A DNA stretch of 64,000 bases from Patiria pectinifera (taxonomy: Eukaryota > Echinodermata > Asteroidea > Valvatida > Asterinidae), in the NCBI GenBank assembly GCA_029964075.1, contig CM057135.1, positions 17,634,863-17,698,862 on the forward strand, in the 5' to 3' direction. Positions 1-10,954 of this stretch are shown here, piece by piece. Each line of letters starts with the position of its first letter. Within the stretch, counting starts at the first letter, position 1. The notes beneath the pieces are model-generated. The model was not told the origin of the DNA. It was given only the letters and a program-made list of their open reading frames with translations, and ran no database searches. The position numbers and the translations under genes are program-made.

Positions 1-335
1 TGCATTGGAATGGATAATTGGGCTGGACGGGAAGCGTGGGCGGTGCGCCTGGCTGTGATGGCGCCATACGGTTGCAGGGAGAGCAGCGTGCCCGTGTGTC
101 GGTGATGGCGGGGGTCATACCTGGCCAGAAGAATGAGGACTGAGCTCGTGCGCACATCATGGTGATGCTCTGGTGGGCCGAGTGTAGTGCTTCATGGACC
201 CGGGCATGGAGGGACGAGGGGATGATGATGCGGTCATTGTAAAGGCATACGCCATCAAACTCTGACAGGTTCTCACGGAACTGGTGGTATGGCCGGAGCT
301 CACGGGGGAGGTCACCGGTGAGTGGGAAAGCCCCC
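1..335 (-). pseudogene. Integrase N-terminal zinc-binding (H2C2) region of element A
   Basis: Downstream of RNase H, a different minus-strand frame stays open from about base 325 to the window edge. It shows an H-x3-H pair (HSAHQ context), an aromatic FFWPGM segment and a C-x2-C pair (CSPCNRM), which together form the zinc-binding domain that precedes the retroviral-type integrase core. A TAA and a frame change near 320-336 separate it from the RNase H frame, so this copy cannot make an intact Pol. The catalytic core would be to the left of the window. Confidence 0.7.
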
Positions 336-1946
336 TTATATCATCTCAATCAGTCTGCACATGGTGGGATCACTGGATGTGGCGAGGCGGACATCGTTCC
401 ATGTGACTGATTTGATCACCTTAGCAGCTGTGGTGGCAGACTGACTGCATACTTGGACAGGGTCTGGGCCACTGGTGCGGATAGCAGTAAGGAAGTCATT
501 TGGCAGCACAGTGGTCGTTGGTTCGCTTGAGTCATGGAGCACAGGTGCGACATCGTCAGGGAGCTGTAGCGGTGTGCCTTTACCAACAGGGTGGCGGGAT
601 ACCCCATCAGCTGCAGCGTGGCGTGCACCAGGTATGTGGACGATGCGGAAGTGGTAGCGCAGTGACTTCTCCTTGAGGTTGCGGAGGCGAGGGTTTGGGA
701 TGTCCTCGAGTGAGCAATCACCGAACACCTTCAGGAGGGGCTTGTGATCCACCGCCACTATGAGGTCAGAGCAGCCAAGGACAAAGTGGCCGGCCTTGTC
801 AAGTGCATCGATGACAGCAAGGGCCTCCCCCTCCACTGGGGCGTAGCGGGACTCGGCACCTGAAGTGAAGCGGCTCCCGACCAGAGTCACCCTCCAACCA
901 GTCTTGCAGCAGAAGGGTTTTGAGGAGGAGCAGTCGCAGTGCTTCTGGAGCAGCCAAAATCCAAGACCATCTTTGCTCCAGTCAGTTGCAAGGCAGGTCG
1001 GCTTGGTCTTGTCGAATATCTCCACCCCTTTGTGGATTTCGCTGACGATGAGGGCCTTTGATTCCTTGAATAGGCAGTCCAGCTCATCGGTCCACGAGAA
1101 GGGGGTACCAGGTTTGAGGAGTTTGCGGAAGGGCAGCATGCGGTCAGTCATGGCGAAGGCGTAGGAGACCTGGTTGATAAGCCCGAACCAGCTGCGCACT
1201 TCTGTGATATTAGGAGGCGTTGGGAAATTCTGGATCGCCTCAAGGTGCTCAGGGCAGGGGCGTACAGAGGTTGGGGTGATCTCAAAGCCAGCAAACTTGA
1301 CAGTCATCTGGGCGAAGGCAAACTTTTTGGGGTTCAAGGTGCTGCCATGTCTGCCACAAGTGTCGAGCCACTCAACTGCCTGGAAGAAGGCCTCCTCGAT
1401 GGAGTCAGACCATATCAGGGTATCATCCACGCACTTGGTCTTCTTCGGGATGTCAGACACAATCTCATCAAAGCGGCGGCTGTAGCCATCACCGGAGGCG
1501 ATGTACCCCTGTGGGGCGACACAGTTTCGGTAGCGGCCCCAAGGTGTGATGAATGTGGTGAGGTGGCGGTCCTCCTCAGCTAGGGCAATGCTGTGATACC
1601 CGTTCCATGCATCGAACACGGTTTTGCGAGTCTGGGGAGGAACTGCACGTGCTTGGTGGAATGGTGATTGTGTGTGGTGGGTCTCACGAACAGCGTGACG
1701 ATTGAGTGACTGGAGGTCAACCGTCCGTCTGGGCTGGCCTGACTTTTTGGGGCAGATTACAATCTTGTGGCACCATGTGACAGGTGTGCCGACTGGGACT
1801 GGCTCAATGACGCCGAGGCGGACGTCGCGGTCAAGGCCTGCTTTTACATTGTCCTGCCAGTGGACAGGGACAGGGATAGGTGTGTGACAGGCGACGGGCC
1901 GAGCGTCAGGGTCCACCATGAGTCGCAGTGGGGGGCCATCCATCAT
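336..1946 (-). CDS. Pol: reverse transcriptase and RNase H of element A
   Basis: A 536-codon open frame. The RT region includes the palm motif FDAWNGYHS, the PQGY segment and the catalytic CVDDTLIW, where Cys replaces the usual Tyr of YxDD. RNase H follows with its acidic residues in TDWSKDG, VEGEALAV and VDHKPLL, and a late Asp in ADGVSRHP. Family members copy the element RNA into DNA and degrade the RNA strand. The first ATG overlaps the gag stop, but homology-like sequence starts further upstream in this frame (about 2010), so translation probably depended on frameshifting or fusion with Gag. No protease is seen. The frame ends at a TAA just before the integrase frame. Confidence 0.85.
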   Translation of the reverse strand: MMDGPPLRLMVDPDARPVACHTPIPVPVHWQDNVKAGLDRDVRLGVIEPVPVGTPVTWCHKIVICPKKSGQPRRTVDLQSLNRHAVRETHHTQSPFHQARAVPPQTRKTVFDAWNGYHSIALAEEDRHLTTFITPWGRYRNCVAPQGYIASGDGYSRRFDEIVSDIPKKTKCVDDTLIWSDSIEEAFFQAVEWLDTCGRHGSTLNPKKFAFAQMTVKFAGFEITPTSVRPCPEHLEAIQNFPTPPNITEVRSWFGLINQVSYAFAMTDRMLPFRKLLKPGTPFSWTDELDCLFKESKALIVSEIHKGVEIFDKTKPTCLATDWSKDGLGFWLLQKHCDCSSSKPFCCKTGWRVTLVGSRFTSGAESRYAPVEGEALAVIDALDKAGHFVLGCSDLIVAVDHKPLLKVFGDCSLEDIPNPRLRNLKEKSLRYHFRIVHIPGARHAAADGVSRHPVGKGTPLQLPDDVAPVLHDSSEPTTTVLPNDFLTAIRTSGPDPVQVCSQSATTAAKVIKSVTWNDVRLATSSDPTMCRLIEMI

Positions 1947-2767
1947 GGGGAGTAGTTGGTGCTCACATACATTGAAGGTGCTTGACTTGTAGTATTCCAG
2001 CAGCCACGTCTCAAGCTTCTCCCGGTAGAGCGTTTGCCACTCTCTTTCGCTTCCACAAATTGAAGCACTTGGTCCAAATGCGTGTCCTGTTTGGATTGTC
2101 CGAGGACATCCAGGCGGATCTCCTCATCCTCCAGTCCACGGATGAGAGTGTCCCTGACTATGATGTCGCTGAAGTCAACGACTAGGGAGCACGTACAGTC
2201 CTTCTTGTAGTTACAGACGCTAGCCTGGGCACGAAGGCGGGCGGCAAAGGCCCTCACTGGCTCGTCGCGGTCCTGTCGCATTTGCTGGAGCTGCACACGA
2301 GCCACCATGATGTTCTCTCGGCGAACTGCCAAGCTCTTGATGTTTTTGAGGATGGTCGGTTCATCCTGCGACGTCAGGGCACCGAATGTTCTGGTCAGGT
2401 CTTTCCTGAGTCGGTCGTCGCAGCACTCAAGCAGTTCGTAGACTATATCGGTTCCTGTGAGATGTGTGGCTTCTTTGTATTCGGACCATCGTAGCTCGAA
2501 GTAGGACCATTCTTCACTCGTGCCGGCAGCCATGACCGTAGGTCGTCTGACCTTCTCCACTTTGGCGGCGCATGAGGCGGGAGTAGGTGCAGGGGCAGGA
2601 ATGGTTGGGTGGGCGGTGCGGGCGTGTAGGTTGATCAAGGCGAGCAGCACCTCTGGGGGTGTGTTGCTAGGCCAGGATGCCTCACAGTCAGGAGCCGAGC
2701 AGTTGACGTGAGCCATTGGGAGGGGTAGAGCGTGCCAGAGAGTCTGGACTGTCGCTGTTGTCATCAA
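1943..2767 (-). CDS. Gag-like protein of element A
   Basis: A 274-codon frame. The N-terminus has a C-x4-C-x19-H-x4-H arrangement (residues 23-53), resembling a degenerate C2H2 finger. Residues about 90-240 look like a retrotransposon Gag capsid region, rich in helices with WSYFELRWSEYK and DTLIRGLEDEEIR segments. The last ~25 residues are probably out of frame: the true frame appears to pass into Pol at an overlap around 1990-2010, and the zinc knuckle and protease expected there are missing. Gag forms the cytoplasmic particle of LTR retrotransposons. The ATG at 2767 is the first in frame and is plausible. Confidence 0.7.
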   Translation of the reverse strand: MMTTATVQTLWHALPLPMAHVNCSAPDCEASWPSNTPPEVLLALINLHARTAHPTIPAPAPTPASCAAKVEKVRRPTVMAAGTSEEWSYFELRWSEYKEATHLTGTDIVYELLECCDDRLRKDLTRTFGALTSQDEPTILKNIKSLAVRRENIMVARVQLQQMRQDRDEPVRAFAARLRAQASVCNYKKDCTCSLVVDFSDIIVRDTLIRGLEDEEIRLDVLGQSKQDTHLDQVLQFVEAKESGKRSTGRSLRRGCWNTTSQAPSMYVSTNYSP

Positions 2768-3854
2768 TAAGTCTAACTCTTTAGTCGATAGTTCGTGTGG
2801 TATTTATTAGTCATCAACCAATGACAACAGCGGCTGCAAAGTAAAGGAAAAGATTACATTATGAATCATAGTTCTATATTTGGGATGAGAAACTATCTCC
2901 ACACTTTAAAGTTATATAAACAGAGAAATATTACTATTTGTTGTACTTTTTTTTTAGATGCACGGCACACTTTAGTGACCAAGTATTGTACATATATGTG
3001 GAAATAGCCTCCGATGATATATTTTCTCAATTTCCAATACCGAGGGGAACTAATATCGCCTTCCAACCCTCACACCATGTTATACTTGTATACTCTGTTT
3101 CTTTGTAAGAAGTGTGACCTCGCGTATGACATATATATAGGCCAAACAAAAATAATAATTCTGCGTCCAGTTACCCTACCTACCCTATTTTGACAGCCTG
3201 ACCCTAATTTTGTTTTGGAAAAAAAAACAAAAAACCATCAATTACTACCTTTCACCCTCAGTCGGCTACAGGCAGACACCTATATGTGATCAAAACAAAC
3301 TAATTGCAAAAAAAAATTCCCTACCTAAAAAAGTAACCTAGCCTATTTCAAATGCCATGAAATCGGAAGCAGAAATATTTTTTTGGCCTTATTTAAATAC
3401 TGCATAACGTCATACATTCACTTCTTGCCAGCAATCAAAAAGTTAAGCCTCACAAATTTGTAGTGAAAAGCCATTTCAGATTTATTTTGATCCTTGATAA
3501 AAATATATTAAATTTGTTTTGTCCTCACCCTATGAGTTATGGGCTTCATTCACGAATCGGCCATATTAAATTGAAAATGAGGTTAAATCTTCATTTTTGG
3601 AACTTGCGAAGAGAAATGAAAGCAATGACATAAAGTTAATAAAAAAAAATTACCAGTCGGCTCTGATGAATAATTTAGAATTTGTGATCAACCATGCCCT
3701 AACGTTTGAAGCCAAATTTAAAAAAAAAATGAAAGTGAGGCTATAGTAAACAAATAGTCTAGCACCATCCCATTCAACAGTCCACAATTTATAAAATACA
3801 TTCAGGGAACACGACCAAAATGGCTTCCTTGTGAATAAGGCCCATGGTATGTGA
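2768..3854. other. AT-rich spacer, no supported gene
   Basis: This stretch probably includes the 5' LTR/leader of the gypsy fragment, but no LTR boundaries or primer site could be fixed by eye. The rest is AT-rich with short homopolymers. I see no coding signal. Confidence 0.4.
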
Positions 3855-4288
3855 CTATCTTGAAATGATACATTTCCTGAAGTTAACAAGCATAAAACAA
3901 ATAAATGCAATGTCTGAAGACAGAATTGTCTCTGTGTGATTCAGTGGCTGTGTCAATATTTTATATGTTTTCCCAAGTCCAATAATCCTTTCAACATGAA
4001 CTCTTTTGCTAGATATTTTTCTATCTCTTGCAACAGATTCACCTGTCATTCTGTTCTTGTTCTTGAAGAAAGTAGGAATGTTCACTGTCACATCCACTGG
4101 TGCAAACAAGTCCTGTACATCAAAACCTTTATCAGCCATTATTGAATCACCTTAGTTGACTTTATTAATTAATCCACTCCTCTCGATCATCTGTCTGTCA
4201 CTGGTCGAACCACCATATGCACCGGACATGTGGGACATCAAACCTCCTGGCGTTATACCAACCAGTGCTTTAGCAGTGTTACGGTTTT
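3855..4288 (-). pseudogene. C-terminal DDE_4 transposase core
   Basis: After the frame change near 4289 the frame reads KNRNT, a GGSTSDR motif carrying the second Asp, then a TAA near 4150. The rest (MADKGFD to the stop at 3855) carries a third Asp in DKGFDVQDLF and the Glu in RVHVERIIG. The ending FMLVNFRKC matches the family's usual end. The piece is homologous along its whole length, so decay here is by point lesions rather than truncation. Confidence 0.8.
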
Positions 4289-5067
4289 TTAAGTTGAAAA
4301 TGTTACCTGCTGGGCAGCAGGTGCCTTAGGCTTCTTGACTGGGAATTCAAATCCATCTAGGATAGTTCGAGTGCTTGGAAACTTGGCCTTGAAATCAGAC
4401 GGAGCATAAAAGCTGACCAAGTCACTATCTGGCCAGATATCTATCTCTCTCCACTGAAGATGCATGAATCTAATCCAGGTTGCAAAGATGCTGTATACCT
4501 CCGATTCACTGATCTTAAACATTCGACTCAAATCAAAATTGGCTGTATATCTCCTGCATTTAACTATAGTCAAAAATAGTTGATCTGGTACAGATACGGA
4601 TGGCCTTTTTCCATTAACATATGTTAACTCAAAGGCACATGGTCCTAGCGAAGCAAGTACATCCATGAAGTTGAGATAGTCTTGAAGCCCTGTGTAGTAG
4701 TGTACTCCTTTGGGGTCGTTCTTGAAATCATGAATTGTAAATCCCTGTACCTTAGTCCCAGAGTCAGTCTGTGTATTTGCAGATACTGATGCTGGCAGGG
4801 TTGCTGGCAGGTCTGTTTGGATGGCCTGGTCATGCACTTGTTGTTCTTCGCTGTTCACATTTACCACCATTACAATGTCCAGATTAAGGTCAACATCAAC
4901 ATCCAGAGACAGCTCATCAGAATTTCCATCACAGGTACCCTATATCTTTGTACAGCGTTCTGTATAACGGTTCGTCCTTGAGACAACTGCTGAAGTTGGT
5001 TGCTTTGTCCATGAGAACTGGCTTGGAACAGCATCTTGTTTCAACTTTCTTCGTTGCAGTTTAACAC
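4289..5067 (-). pseudogene. THAP end, linker, helix-turn-helix and start of DDE core
   Basis: From the acceptor at 5067 the frame reads a basic segment and AVPSQF, then hits one TAG (4942-4940) and is open to 4289. Residues after the ATG at 4870 include an HTH region (FDLSRMFKISESEVYSIF) and the first catalytic Asp in TRTILDGFEFPV. The frame breaks at TTTTCAACTTAAAAAACC, where a single base appears to be missing. Confidence 0.75.
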
Positions 5068-5197
5068 CTGCAAAAATAAAAAAGAAATCTGTAATTATGA
5101 ACATTTTATGTATGTATGTTTGGTAGGCTTTTTGAGGGGTAAATCTCACGATGGGTGTTTCATAGCTTGGGAGACCCAACTCTAATCAACGGCAGGG

Positions 5198-5335
5198 GCC
5201 GGGGGCTTCCCCCCCCCCCCCCTCCGCTTTTTCGACTAGGGGACATGCCCCTCACTTTTGACAGGTCCTACACAGTGAGCATCACTAAAATGGGAGATGG
5301 TCTCACAACTCCCCCCCCCCCCCACTTTGAAAATC
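5198..5335. repeat. Poly-C tracts within short repeat-derived DNA
   Basis: Two long C runs lie around 5208-5222 and 5311-5323. The same kind of G/C homopolymer recurs at 7432-7450, 16350-16365, 21704-21721, 46766-46776 and 49616-49632, usually near the edges of non-autonomous repeats. Confidence 0.6.
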
Positions 5336-6274
5336 GTTCTCAAAATAAGGCGCTGATGAAGGGAAGCGGATGATACACTCACTTAAATTGGGGCTGCCAT
5401 CCCCCCTGCTAATTCACGATAAGTATCCTGGGTTCTTTTACATGCATAAGGCTTGGTACAAGGGACCTCAAGCTTAAAGTCCCATCCAAAGGACGCGACC
5501 CTACAGATGACACATAGGAAGCCTTCTATATGCCTCAGATTAATGCCACATTGATCTCAGTCGGCCATCCAACCAAGGACTATACATGAAACTGTTTCCC
5601 ATCCAAGAATACTAAGTTGCTAATACTTTGATAATGTGCAACTGGCTCATCCATTGAGCTATTAAACTGTCTGGTCTCCCAATCTAGGTGATTCAGGTTG
5701 TATCTTGAGTGTGTCTTTATGCAGGATCATTGTCATTGTCAATGATTTTGGTCAAACATTTTCCAATCGAATGATTAAAAACATGTCCTCACAATGCGTC
5801 CGAGTTGGTCATGGTTGGTTCCGAGTTGGTCCCGAGTTGGTCATGGTTGGGTCCGAGTTGGTAATCCGTCCGGAAAAGATTCCCATATCTGGCCATCACT
5901 GAACACCCTGTGCACAAACCCTATGAGACTGGTCTGAACATTTCTAAGTGTTTTCTCAATAAATATTTCAATATTTTCTCTGCTAAATTTGACTCTTAAG
6001 GACATATTATCACTTTCTGATGGCTAATAGGTCACTGAAGGTTAAAATGAGAGGTGGCCAGATATTGGAATCTTTCCCAGAGTTGGATTAAAACCCCACT
6101 ACTACTACTAACTACCACTCTTCATCATACATGTACGGAAATCAGGTCAAAGTTAAACGTCAACGTTTAGTAAACTTTAACGTTGCCAAAGTCCATGGGT
6201 TTAATAATCATAAATGGTTGATTTAGAGTATGGGAGGCCCGTTAAGGCCTAAATATCGACAAAAAGTAACTTAC

Positions 6275-6535
6275 CTGACTTTCCAAACTGTTGATAGTCT
6301 GATGTTATGAAGTGTTCCGAGCAGACAACATCACTTAGAGACGGCCACCATGACCGGCCTGTGTCATCGCCAAGCATTACACCTCTTTCTTTCCTTTGGA
6401 AATTCATGTCCAGCTCTTCCTGAACACGTCGGCACCGCACACGGAGTATTTGGCATAATTCTGTATGAGAAGCGGGTGATTTTCTACAGCAAGCCAAGTC
6501 GAAAACCGACGTCGATACGCAATGTACACAAGTAA
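6275..6535 (-). pseudogene. Exon with THAP-domain C-terminal half
   Basis: The stretch WWPSLSDVVCSEHF is the W-x-PS-x4-CS-x-HF signature that ends the C2CH zinc site of THAP domains. The exon ends at a GTAAGT-like donor (6274-6273), and its phase matches the acceptor before 5067. The N-terminal half with the first Cys pair is ambiguous: two frames overlap and neither reads as a clean THAP start, so this part may have decayed. Confidence 0.6.
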
Positions 6536-6686
6536 CTTCAGACTATTTTTTTTCGTGTAGTTTACCCGGTAATGAGCGCCCTCTCTCGGTGACTCGCGGA
6601 GATTGGAAAGTCTCCCATTGTCTTGCCTACAATGAGCACAACCAATCAAGGACCAATGAGGTAAAACTGAGCAGAAACAAATTTAC

Positions 6687-7079
6687 TCATGCATGTTCTC
6701 CTCGGGCAATTGCAGGAAATTCTTGGTGCATCTTCTTGCCAATGTCATGATATTCAGATGAGCTGCTGATGTTGGGGAAGTTGGCAGTGTAATGTGCAGC
6801 GTCTGCAATCATTTCTTTCCAAATCTGAAATTCTGTCCCAGCCTTTAGATGTTGCTGAATGGTTGTGCTGAATGATGGCAATGAAGTTGCTGATGTCACC
6901 CGGGATGAAATCCCACAAGCAGTAGTGGGTGCAGGGAAGGTCTTTGTACTGGTAGATGGACCAACATCCACATCAATTAGTTTGATTTCTGAGTGCTCAT
7001 CCGGAGCATGACTTTTCCCCTCTTCAGATGGCAATTCTGCCACGTCTGTCCTGGTTGTAGAATTATCAGAATGGACTTG
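6687..7079 (-). CDS. Exon of a SAMD3-like cargo gene (acidic linker plus helical domain)
   Basis: An AG acceptor (7081-7080) follows a pyrimidine-rich tract; the frame is open to a TGA at 6689-6687. The first ~85 residues are an acidic Ser/Thr linker. The last ~50 (FQIWKEMIADAAHYTANFP, then ISSSSEYHDIGKKMHQEFP) resemble the middle domain of SAMD3-like proteins as I remember them. It lies downstream, on the same strand, of the CIDE-N-like exon and the CACTA-like transposase, and probably belongs to the same transposon's second gene. The early stop after ARGEHA suggests a lost downstream exon or truncation. Biochemical function is unknown. Confidence 0.45.
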   Translation of the reverse strand, partial: QVHSDNSTTRTDVAELPSEEGKSHAPDEHSEIKLIDVDVGPSTSTKTFPAPTTACGISSRVTSATSLPSFSTTIQQHLKAGTEFQIWKEMIADAAHYTANFPNISSSSEYHDIGKKMHQEFPAIARGEHA

Positions 7080-7109
7080 CTGAAATGACAGAAATGGTGG
7101 TACATGTGA

Positions 7110-7970
7110 AAGGAAAATGTTGCCATCTATCGGTATTATCCCCTGTAACCCTTTTACCCTAAACCTAGCACGCATTCCCTTCCTGCCACTAGTCCCCCCC
7201 CCCCAAAATATAAACAAACAAACAAACCAACAACCACCCAGGGTTACAACTTTCAGTTGTATGTGGGTGTTTTGTGTTATTTTTCTCATTTTGAATTTTT
7301 CATGACCCCAGGGGCAGATCCAGGAATTTTTGCAGGTTTTGTTTTTCATCAGCAAAAAACAAGTGTGAAATGTTGGCACCTTTTTCTTTCTCAAAACACT
7401 TGACCCCCGTAAAATCCGGGGGAGGGGAGGGTGGGGGGGGGGGGGGGGGGCAAGGCTCATACCATAATTTCAATGGGGGCGCTGTTAAAATGTGACGATT
7501 ATTAACACTTTATCAAAGAATAATGTACACATACCCCCTAACAAAGCTGGCTCTGTACGTATTTTTGGCAAGGCAGATAATATTACTAGCAAAAACAATC
7601 TGGGTGTCGGAGCAGGGAGGGTTCCTGATTTTTTTTTTCTCGAGAATTTCTATGGAAAAATATTTGTTGGACAGAGCTGGGGGGGGGGGCTGGATATTGG
7701 ACCCCAAATCTCCCCCGGATCCGCGCCTGAACCCCCCAATGCTCAGAAAGGGAATATTGACTAGCCACCATTCAACCATCCAAAATTAATTTACACTTCA
7801 TACATATTCAGTTGCCAATTCAGTTTTTGTCGCAAATCAAACTACCTTCCTATGATAATGTGCATGTGCAACTTTCAAAAAACTTCTACTAAGGGTTTAT
7901 GATTTAAGGGTTTTTTTCATATTAAATTTGGACAAATAATTTGTTACTAGTTTATGAAGAAGTGTGTAAC
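7110..7970. other. Repeat-derived intronic DNA with poly-G/C tracts
   Basis: This stretch separates the CIDE-N-like and SAMD3-like exons. It holds (AAAC)n, a long G run (7432-7450) and a CCCCCGGATCCGCGCCTGA-type repeat edge near 7713-7740. I see no coding signal. Confidence 0.4.
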
Positions 7971-7974
7971 ATAC

Positions 7975-8090
7975 CTTTAAGAAGTTCCTCATAGGAAATA
8001 GCTGGAATGCATTTTCTGGAAAGTCTGTCACTGCTCCAGACTTTGAAAACAGGCATCTTGTCAACCTTATACTGGTAACCAGACCAACAA
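7975..8090 (-). CDS. Exon encoding a CIDE-N-like domain start
   Basis: A 116-bp segment bounded by an AG acceptor (8092-8091) and a GTATGT donor (7974-7973). One frame reads VDKMPVFKVWSSDRLSRK followed by SYEELLK, which resembles the beginning of CIDE-N domains (F-x-V-x3-DR-x-SRK, then a helix with EELL). CIDE-N is a ubiquitin-like protein-interaction fold. The other half of the domain was not found between 7975 and 7079. Its position between the transposase and the SAMD3-like exon suggests that this second transposon gene uses CIDE-N where the 18.6-kb element uses SAM. The homology call is from memory. Confidence 0.45.
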
Positions 8091-8494
8091 CTTTAAGCAG
8101 AAAAATAGGGGATGTGTACATTTAGAGGAAAATGCATTGTAAAATCAGACAGAGTGGTTATTTTATGCAAGTGGCTCATTACAGCTTTTCTACAGTACAC
8201 TGCAAACAACTTTGACAAAAGTCATGACCCCAACATAATCGGGGACAGGGGAATTTGTCATCTCAAAAATGACAATCCCACATCTTGGTTAGGCAGTCTG
8301 GGGAAGATTTGGGGATACAGTAGGTGCATTAGTTATTTGAAACATTCACATTTTCTGTTTTTCTGTTATTAGAAAGAACAATTAGTTGGGGTTCAGAAAG
8401 GCGAGTGTGCGAGGACTTAATTGGCAGTTTAGATTTATTATGCCTAGCATAATGGAAGCTGGGCCTATTGTAAACTTTATGTTGTACAACAGAT

Positions 8495-10954
8495 TCAGAG
8501 AGGCTCGCATGTATGAGAATATTTGTTAATCACACCTGTCTGTCCAGAGTATGAGTGCACACTTAACGGCCACCTTGAAAAGAGCTGGGAATACTCAACT
8601 ATGGTTTGTTCTCCAGTGGGATCAAGAACATATGAAATTATGTGGTTGTCAAAATGCTTGACAGTCTGGCAGGAAACAACAAATAATTTCTTTCCTTCGT
8701 TGATCAAAATATCATGAAGAATTCCAAAGACGGGTAAATCATCACCTCTGTTAGAAAGAACAAGGCAGCATCCTACTTTGTAAGTGTGCCCAAGTATGGT
8801 AGCACAGTTAGCTGCGTACACTTGCAAGCCTTGTCCAGCATCAACTCCACAGATGCCCGACATGTTGTCAACAAGCTCAGGGTACTTATTATTGAACAGC
8901 ACAGAACTTCCTTCTTTTATGATGTCTCCTGGATACAAAAATGACTCTCTCTGTGTGAGTGACCCAAACTGTTTGTATGACATATATTTCTGGTGCTTTG
9001 TGCTTATGCTCAAGGGAAGATTCTTGAAACACTTCCACTTCTTGTTTTTGAAGAATCAATGCTTTGCTTCAAATCTCATGCACCAATGATGTCTCAAGGG
9101 TTCATACAAAAGGAGTTGACGTGGAAGATGCACACAATAATGCATTTTGGGTATAACACGGCCCATGGGGTAAAGTGTCACAAAATGACTGTGGTGTTCA
9201 TATATTAACTGAGACATAAGTGCAGCTGTAATTGCATTACAGTAAGGGCTTGTTGCAAGTAGGGTGAGCTGAACCAGCCTGAGAAAATTTACCCACTTTG
9301 GCTCATCTCTTGGCACTTTGCTCCCGATCATGTAAGGCAATGTAACAATTAAGGTCAAGATGGAAGCTGATGTTTGTTTGAATTTTCCATCACCTTTCAA
9401 ACAGCTCTCATAAACTTGTTCAGGTTTGGACCCTGCCTCAAGATATGTGTATGAAAATGAAACTATCATTGAATTCAGCCACTTCAGAGTGAAGTATTTT
9501 GAATTGTATATGAATTCATTCAGCATATATTTCAACTCATGGGGAACAATTCCTTCCAGAAATAGGTGCATAGGGTCCTGAACAAATCCAGAACAAAGCT
9601 TGTAGTCTGGAATTTCCTGGAGACAACTACGGTTGTTTATGCCCCACTGCCTGCTCCAGTACTTGCGTGCAGATTTTGACAAGTTGTCATCCAGCATGGT
9701 ACATCGTCTTCGGTGCTCTTCCTCATTCCTCAAGACAAAATCCCTTTCAACAAATTTTCTCTTCATTTCATGTCCTGTTGCTTTACAATTTCTACATCCC
9801 CTATGCGCAAATGAGACACCCTCCTTGAATCCTCCAAACCACTGAGCTGCTGGTGTGTCACATGCTACTACAACAATCTGTCCTTCTAGATGTACATTGT
9901 TTCCATTAACCTGCATGTCAAGACCTCCAGTGGACAGTGTTCTCATATGTGAAATGAAGTCCTTCAACACTACCCCTGGTCCACTTTCCCGAAGATCTTT
10001 TGTTTTAGCCACTGCAAGAAGTTGGATTGCTTGTAGACGTGATCGACATTCAGGTGGAATGTTGCCCAGTGTATAATAGAACATGCTCAACTTGTGCTTT
10101 TTTGTATGTGATCCGATAGGGTTGACAATTTCAATGTCATCAGTGTTTAAGATGACTTGCAAAGCCCTGGGGTTTCTTTCAAATACTGGATCCATCTTAA
10201 AGAAAGCCCCATCGCAAATGTCAAACATGTACTCAGACTGACTAGTGTGAGGATGATTCACAAACTTCCACACTTCTGGCATATGCAGCAGGTTTTTTAG
10301 ACTATCAATAAAGGGAACAGCATAGCCAACAACATCTCTCTTGACTAGTTCTCCCTTAACTGAAACATACTTATCTCCAAGTATTACACGCTGTGGGGCA
10401 ACGTAGCACAGTTCTTTACTGTAGTATGAATTCCTATTTTTCTGTGTACTGAAATCACCCAGAGAATTGCTAATTGGAATGCTGTTGACTGTGTTAATTA
10501 TGTTTTCAGGGATTCCATTTTGCCTGAACTCACTACATATCTGTGTTTTGAAATGTGCCAAGTGATCATCAATTAGTGATGACACCATCTGGACTACTTC
10601 ATTAACGGATGACGATGGCATATTGCAACCACACTCTAAACCTAATGCAAATGCAGCATTACGATGCCTAACATCAACTGCTACATCTCCGGCATGGTCT
10701 AAGTCATTGTCACTGTCCATTCCAGTGTCACTTTCATCATCGCTGACCTGTAAATTCTGATTATGCGGATCTCTGTGCTTTCTAGACATATGACATTTAA
10801 AAGCACCCCAGCTCTTTGTTGAATATGAGCAGTTGTCAACTGAACAAAACACAATGAAATTGGGGTCACTTTTATGAAAACGCACAACGTGACAGACATA
10901 TCTTTCATAGGATTTGCTACTAAAGACACACAGAGAACACTTGAATTCTGTCAT
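8495..10954 (-). pseudogene. CACTA-like (CMC) DDE transposase, copy 1, one in-frame TGA
   Basis: About 820 codons interrupted only by a TGA at 9058-9056. The N-terminus has two C2H2 fingers (FKCSLC...H-x4-H, then CSVDNC...HMSRKH; residues 5-60), followed by an acidic linker. The catalytic region shows DDIEIVNP (~276), an Asp in VVACDTPAAQWFGG (~377), a CxxC in RGCRNCKAT and DPMHLFLEG (~477). A CxxC between the second and third acidic motifs is the established mark of CACTA/Mirage/Chapaev transposases. FEAKH immediately precedes the TGA. Copy 2 at 41.4 kb shares the same order of motifs at low identity. Presumed role: binding terminal repeats and cut-and-paste in the nucleus. Confidence 0.75.

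Larger units (their letters stand above)
1..2767 (-). mobile_element. Ty3/gypsy LTR retrotransposon fragment (element A), left end off-window
   Basis: Minus-strand gag, RT/RNase H and the integrase zinc-binding region lie in the canonical Ty3/gypsy order. Gag and pol are in different frames, and I see no aspartic protease or zinc knuckle between them, so this copy looks internally deleted. The integrase core and 3' LTR would lie beyond base 1. The 5' LTR should lie to the right of 2767, but I could not define it by eye. Pol resembles a family that I recall as abundant in cnidarian and other marine invertebrate genomes (from memory). Confidence 0.85.
3855..6535 (-). pseudogene. THAP-HTH-DDE transposase gene (ISL2EU / PIF-Harbinger-like), decayed
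   Basis: The layout is that of THAP-containing DDE_4 transposases, which bind transposon ends and cut and rejoin DNA in the nucleus. Exon 1 ends at about 6275 (GT donor) and carries the C-terminal half of a THAP zinc domain. Exon 2 starts at 5067 (AG acceptor) in matching phase and carries the AVPSQF motif typical of the THAP end. An acidic linker, an HTH_Tnp_4-like region and the DDE_4 core follow. Lesions are a TAG at 4942-4940, a frame change near 4289 in an A-rich run and a TAA near 4150. All expected catalytic acids are still visible. The superfamily name is from memory of the motif set. Confidence 0.75.

Noticed and set aside
6687..7460. Reading the whole 257-codon minus-strand frame as one protein
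   Set aside because: The first part crosses poly-C/G repeat DNA; a good acceptor at 7081-7080 marks the likely exon start.
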